From an uncultured bacterium (lineage in GTDB: Bacteria; Chloroflexota; Anaerolineae; JACIWP01): a stretch of 13,908 nucleotides of DNA. This document shows positions 12,325 through 13,908 of the stretch, in pieces (the stretch's first letter is position 1; every line of letters starts with the position of its first letter). The notes beneath the pieces were generated by a model that was not told the DNA's origin, ran no database searches, and was given only the letters and a program-made list of their open reading frames with translations. The stretch spans positions 1-13,908 of the forward strand of contig CAIQJD010000588.1 of assembly GCA_903872005.1 (NCBI GenBank), read 5' to 3'. The position numbers and the translations under genes are program-made.

Positions 12325-13908
12325 ATGCCAAGTTCAAACCGTTTGCTCGTATTGGGACTTGATGGGGCGACGATGGACATGCTGGGGCCGATGATGGAAG
12401 CCGGCCGAATGCCATTCTTGCGGAGTCTGTTTCAACAAGGGACCGGCGGGAAGCTACGCACGGTCTTTCCGCCAGTGACCGCGCCGGCGTGGGCATCGTT
12501 CATGACGGGCAAGAATCCCGGCAAGCACGGGGTGTTCGAGTTCCGCTATCGCCGGCGCGGCGCGCTGCGGCAGATGGCGGTCAGCTCGCGGTCCGTGGGC
12601 GCTGTGAAGTTGTGGGAGTACTTGAGCCGGGCCGGCAAGCGCGTGGCGGTCTTGAACGTGCCATTGACCTATCCGCCGGAGCCAGTCAACGGCTTGATGA
12701 TCGGGGACTTCTTCACGCCGACCGGCGCGCAGGATTTTACGTATCCGCGTGAGCTGCGAGCGGAGCTTGAGTCGCGCTATGGGCCGTATCCGCTGCATCA
12801 CAAGCAGGTGTATACGCCCAAGAACACGGGGAATGTTCTGGATGAGCTGTATCATCACCAGAACTACGTGGCTGACGTGACTGAGGATCTGTTGCAGCGC
12901 GAGCCGTGGGATTTCTTCATGGTGCATTTTGCCGGCACCGATCGGTTGCAGCACGAGTTGTGGCACGTTTTGGATGCCGACCATCCGATGCATCGGGTGG
13001 GTGAGAGCGCGCGGTATGGCGAGATGACGCGCGCCTTCTATACGTTGGTGGATCAGCATGTGGAGCGGCTGACGCGCGCGGCCGGCAAAGATGTGACGGT
13101 GGTGGGGGTGTCGGATCACGGATTCGGTGGGATTCATCAATTCGTGAATTTCAATGTCTGGTTGTTGCAGGAAGGTTTCTTGACGTTACGCCACGATGCG
13201 CTCACGGCGGTGAAACGCATTTTGTTCGATTTGGGTCTTACGCCTTCGACGGGGTACCGTCTGGGGATGCGGTTGGGGTTGGCGAATTTGCGCCTGAGTC
13301 AGGGGATGAAGGATCGGTTCACGCTGTTGGACGCGTTGGAGAAGGTGTTTCTCTCTTTGCATAACGTGGATTGGGCGCGCACGCTGGCCTACGCGCAAGG
13401 AAACTACGGGCAATTGTATGTGAACTTGAAAGGGCGGGAGGAGTTCGGCAGCGTGGAGCCGGGCACGGAGTACGAAGCGGTGTGCCAACGGTTGGTGGAA
13501 CGGTTGCAGGAATTGCGCGATCCACGGAGCGGCCGGCCGGTGGTAGACGAAGTGTTCCGCACGCGTGACATTTACACGGGCGAGCATCTGGAGAGCGCGC
13601 CGGATGTGGTCTTCTTGCTCAAGGATACGTACAAGGCGCTGGGGACGCTGGATTTCAGTTCCAACCGGCTGATGGAGCCAACATTCGGCAATTCGGGCGA
13701 TCATCGGATGGATGGCTTTGGCTTGCTGTGGGGCGCCCCAATCGTGGCAGGCAGAGTCCTGGATGGGGCGCGGATCATTGACATGGGGCCGACGTTGTTG
13801 CATTTGGCCGGCTTGCCGATTCCTGCGGATATGGATGGCGTTGTGCTGACGCAGGCATTGAAGCCGGAGTATCTGGCGGACAATCCGCCGGTGATGGGGG
13901 ACGCCGAG
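12325..13908 (+). CDS. Type I phosphodiesterase/nucleotide pyrophosphatase-like protein (3' partial)
   Basis: Open from the ATG at 12325 to the window end without a stop: 528 residues, C-terminus missing. The alkaline-phosphatase-superfamily metal site is complete: Asp13 in LGLDGAT, the nucleophile Thr52 in PPVTAPAWASFMTGKNPGKH, Asp206 and His210 in AGTDRLQHELWH, Asp264-His265 in VSDHGFG and His460 in GDHRMDGFG. MGPTLLHLAGLPIPADMDG (487-505) is the usual near-terminal segment. The family cleaves phosphodiester or pyrophosphate bonds in nucleotides, nucleotide sugars or lipid headgroups using two metal ions. No signal peptide is seen, so it is probably cytosolic. GGAGG (12316-12320) is 4 bp before this ATG; the ATG at 12321 opens only a 13-codon frame. 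It lies 118 bp after the dehydrogenase gene, probably in the same transcript. Confidence 0.92.
   Translation, partial: MPSSNRLLVLGLDGATMDMLGPMMEAGRMPFLRSLFQQGTGGKLRTVFPPVTAPAWASFMTGKNPGKHGVFEFRYRRRGALRQMAVSSRSVGAVKLWEYLSRAGKRVAVLNVPLTYPPEPVNGLMIGDFFTPTGAQDFTYPRELRAELESRYGPYPLHHKQVYTPKNTGNVLDELYHHQNYVADVTEDLLQREPWDFFMVHFAGTDRLQHELWHVLDADHPMHRVGESARYGEMTRAFYTLVDQHVERLTRAAGKDVTVVGVSDHGFGGIHQFVNFNVWLLQEGFLTLRHDALTAVKRILFDLGLTPSTGYRLGMRLGLANLRLSQGMKDRFTLLDALEKVFLSLHNVDWARTLAYAQGNYGQLYVNLKGREEFGSVEPGTEYEAVCQRLVERLQELRDPRSGRPVVDEVFRTRDIYTGEHLESAPDVVFLLKDTYKALGTLDFSSNRLMEPTFGNSGDHRMDGFGLLWGAPIVAGRVLDGARIIDMGPTLLHLAGLPIPADMDGVVLTQALKPEYLADNPPVMGDAE

Noticed and set aside
12321..12362. 13-codon frame starting at the ATG at 12321
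   Set aside because: It directly abuts the GGAGG with no spacing and has no evidence of function beyond overlap with the phosphodiesterase start.
12454..13803. Minus-strand open frames of 228 and 205 codons
   Set aside because: Both lie antisense to the phosphodiesterase gene, whose plus-strand frame has the full metal-site set.

Overview
The window is GC-rich bacterial DNA. It looks most like a filamentous Chloroflexota (Anaerolineae/Caldilineae-like) genome. The supports are a Thr/Pro-repeat linker in front of a malectin domain, an exported dockerin plus cohesin-like protein, several small membrane proteins without recognisable names, and a PreA-like/SsnA-like/URO-D-like gene set. This placement is inference from style, not from a marker gene. 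The hexamer GCCGGC is strikingly frequent: about 110 copies by hand count, roughly one per 125 bp, both inside and outside genes.

Layout. (1) 1-684 (+): the C-terminal part of a secreted or surface protein with a Thr/Pro linker and a malectin-like domain. It converges on the next operon at a strong hairpin (708-738). (2) 4845 down to 751 (-): a compact five-gene operon behind a near-consensus sigma-70 promoter (4921-4949). In transcription order it encodes a PHP/CehA-type metallohydrolase, an SsnA-like amidohydrolase that has lost most metal ligands, a two-helix membrane protein, a PreA/dihydroorotate-dehydrogenase-like flavoprotein with two 4Fe-4S motifs but no canonical active-site Cys, and a four-helix membrane protein. 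(3) 8384 down to 5069 (-): a second run of an M24 metallopeptidase, a six-helix membrane protein, a toast-rack-like lipoprotein and a Pro/Ala-tailed membrane protein. It has a moderate promoter at 8424-8452 and ends at a hairpin at 5014-5050. (4) 9731-8562 (-): a monocistronic exported protein with a dockerin followed by a cohesin-like domain, transcribed from a near-perfect promoter through a structured leader. (5) 10074-13908 (+): divergent from (4), a URO-D-fold protein, a zinc-dependent medium-chain dehydrogenase, and an alkaline-phosphatase-superfamily phosphodiesterase that runs off the window end.

The most interesting part is operon (2). Two enzymes from purine/pyrimidine-type catabolic families sit side by side, and both have intact reading frames but substituted catalytic residues. 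They are accompanied by a PHP hydrolase with an apparently complete metal site. This looks like a repurposed complex or a pathway with unfamiliar chemistry rather than standard pyrimidine degradation. The URO-D-like protein in (5) similarly lacks the Cys zinc ligands of the corrinoid methyltransferases it resembles. No RNA genes, CRISPR arrays, transposases or phage genes were found.
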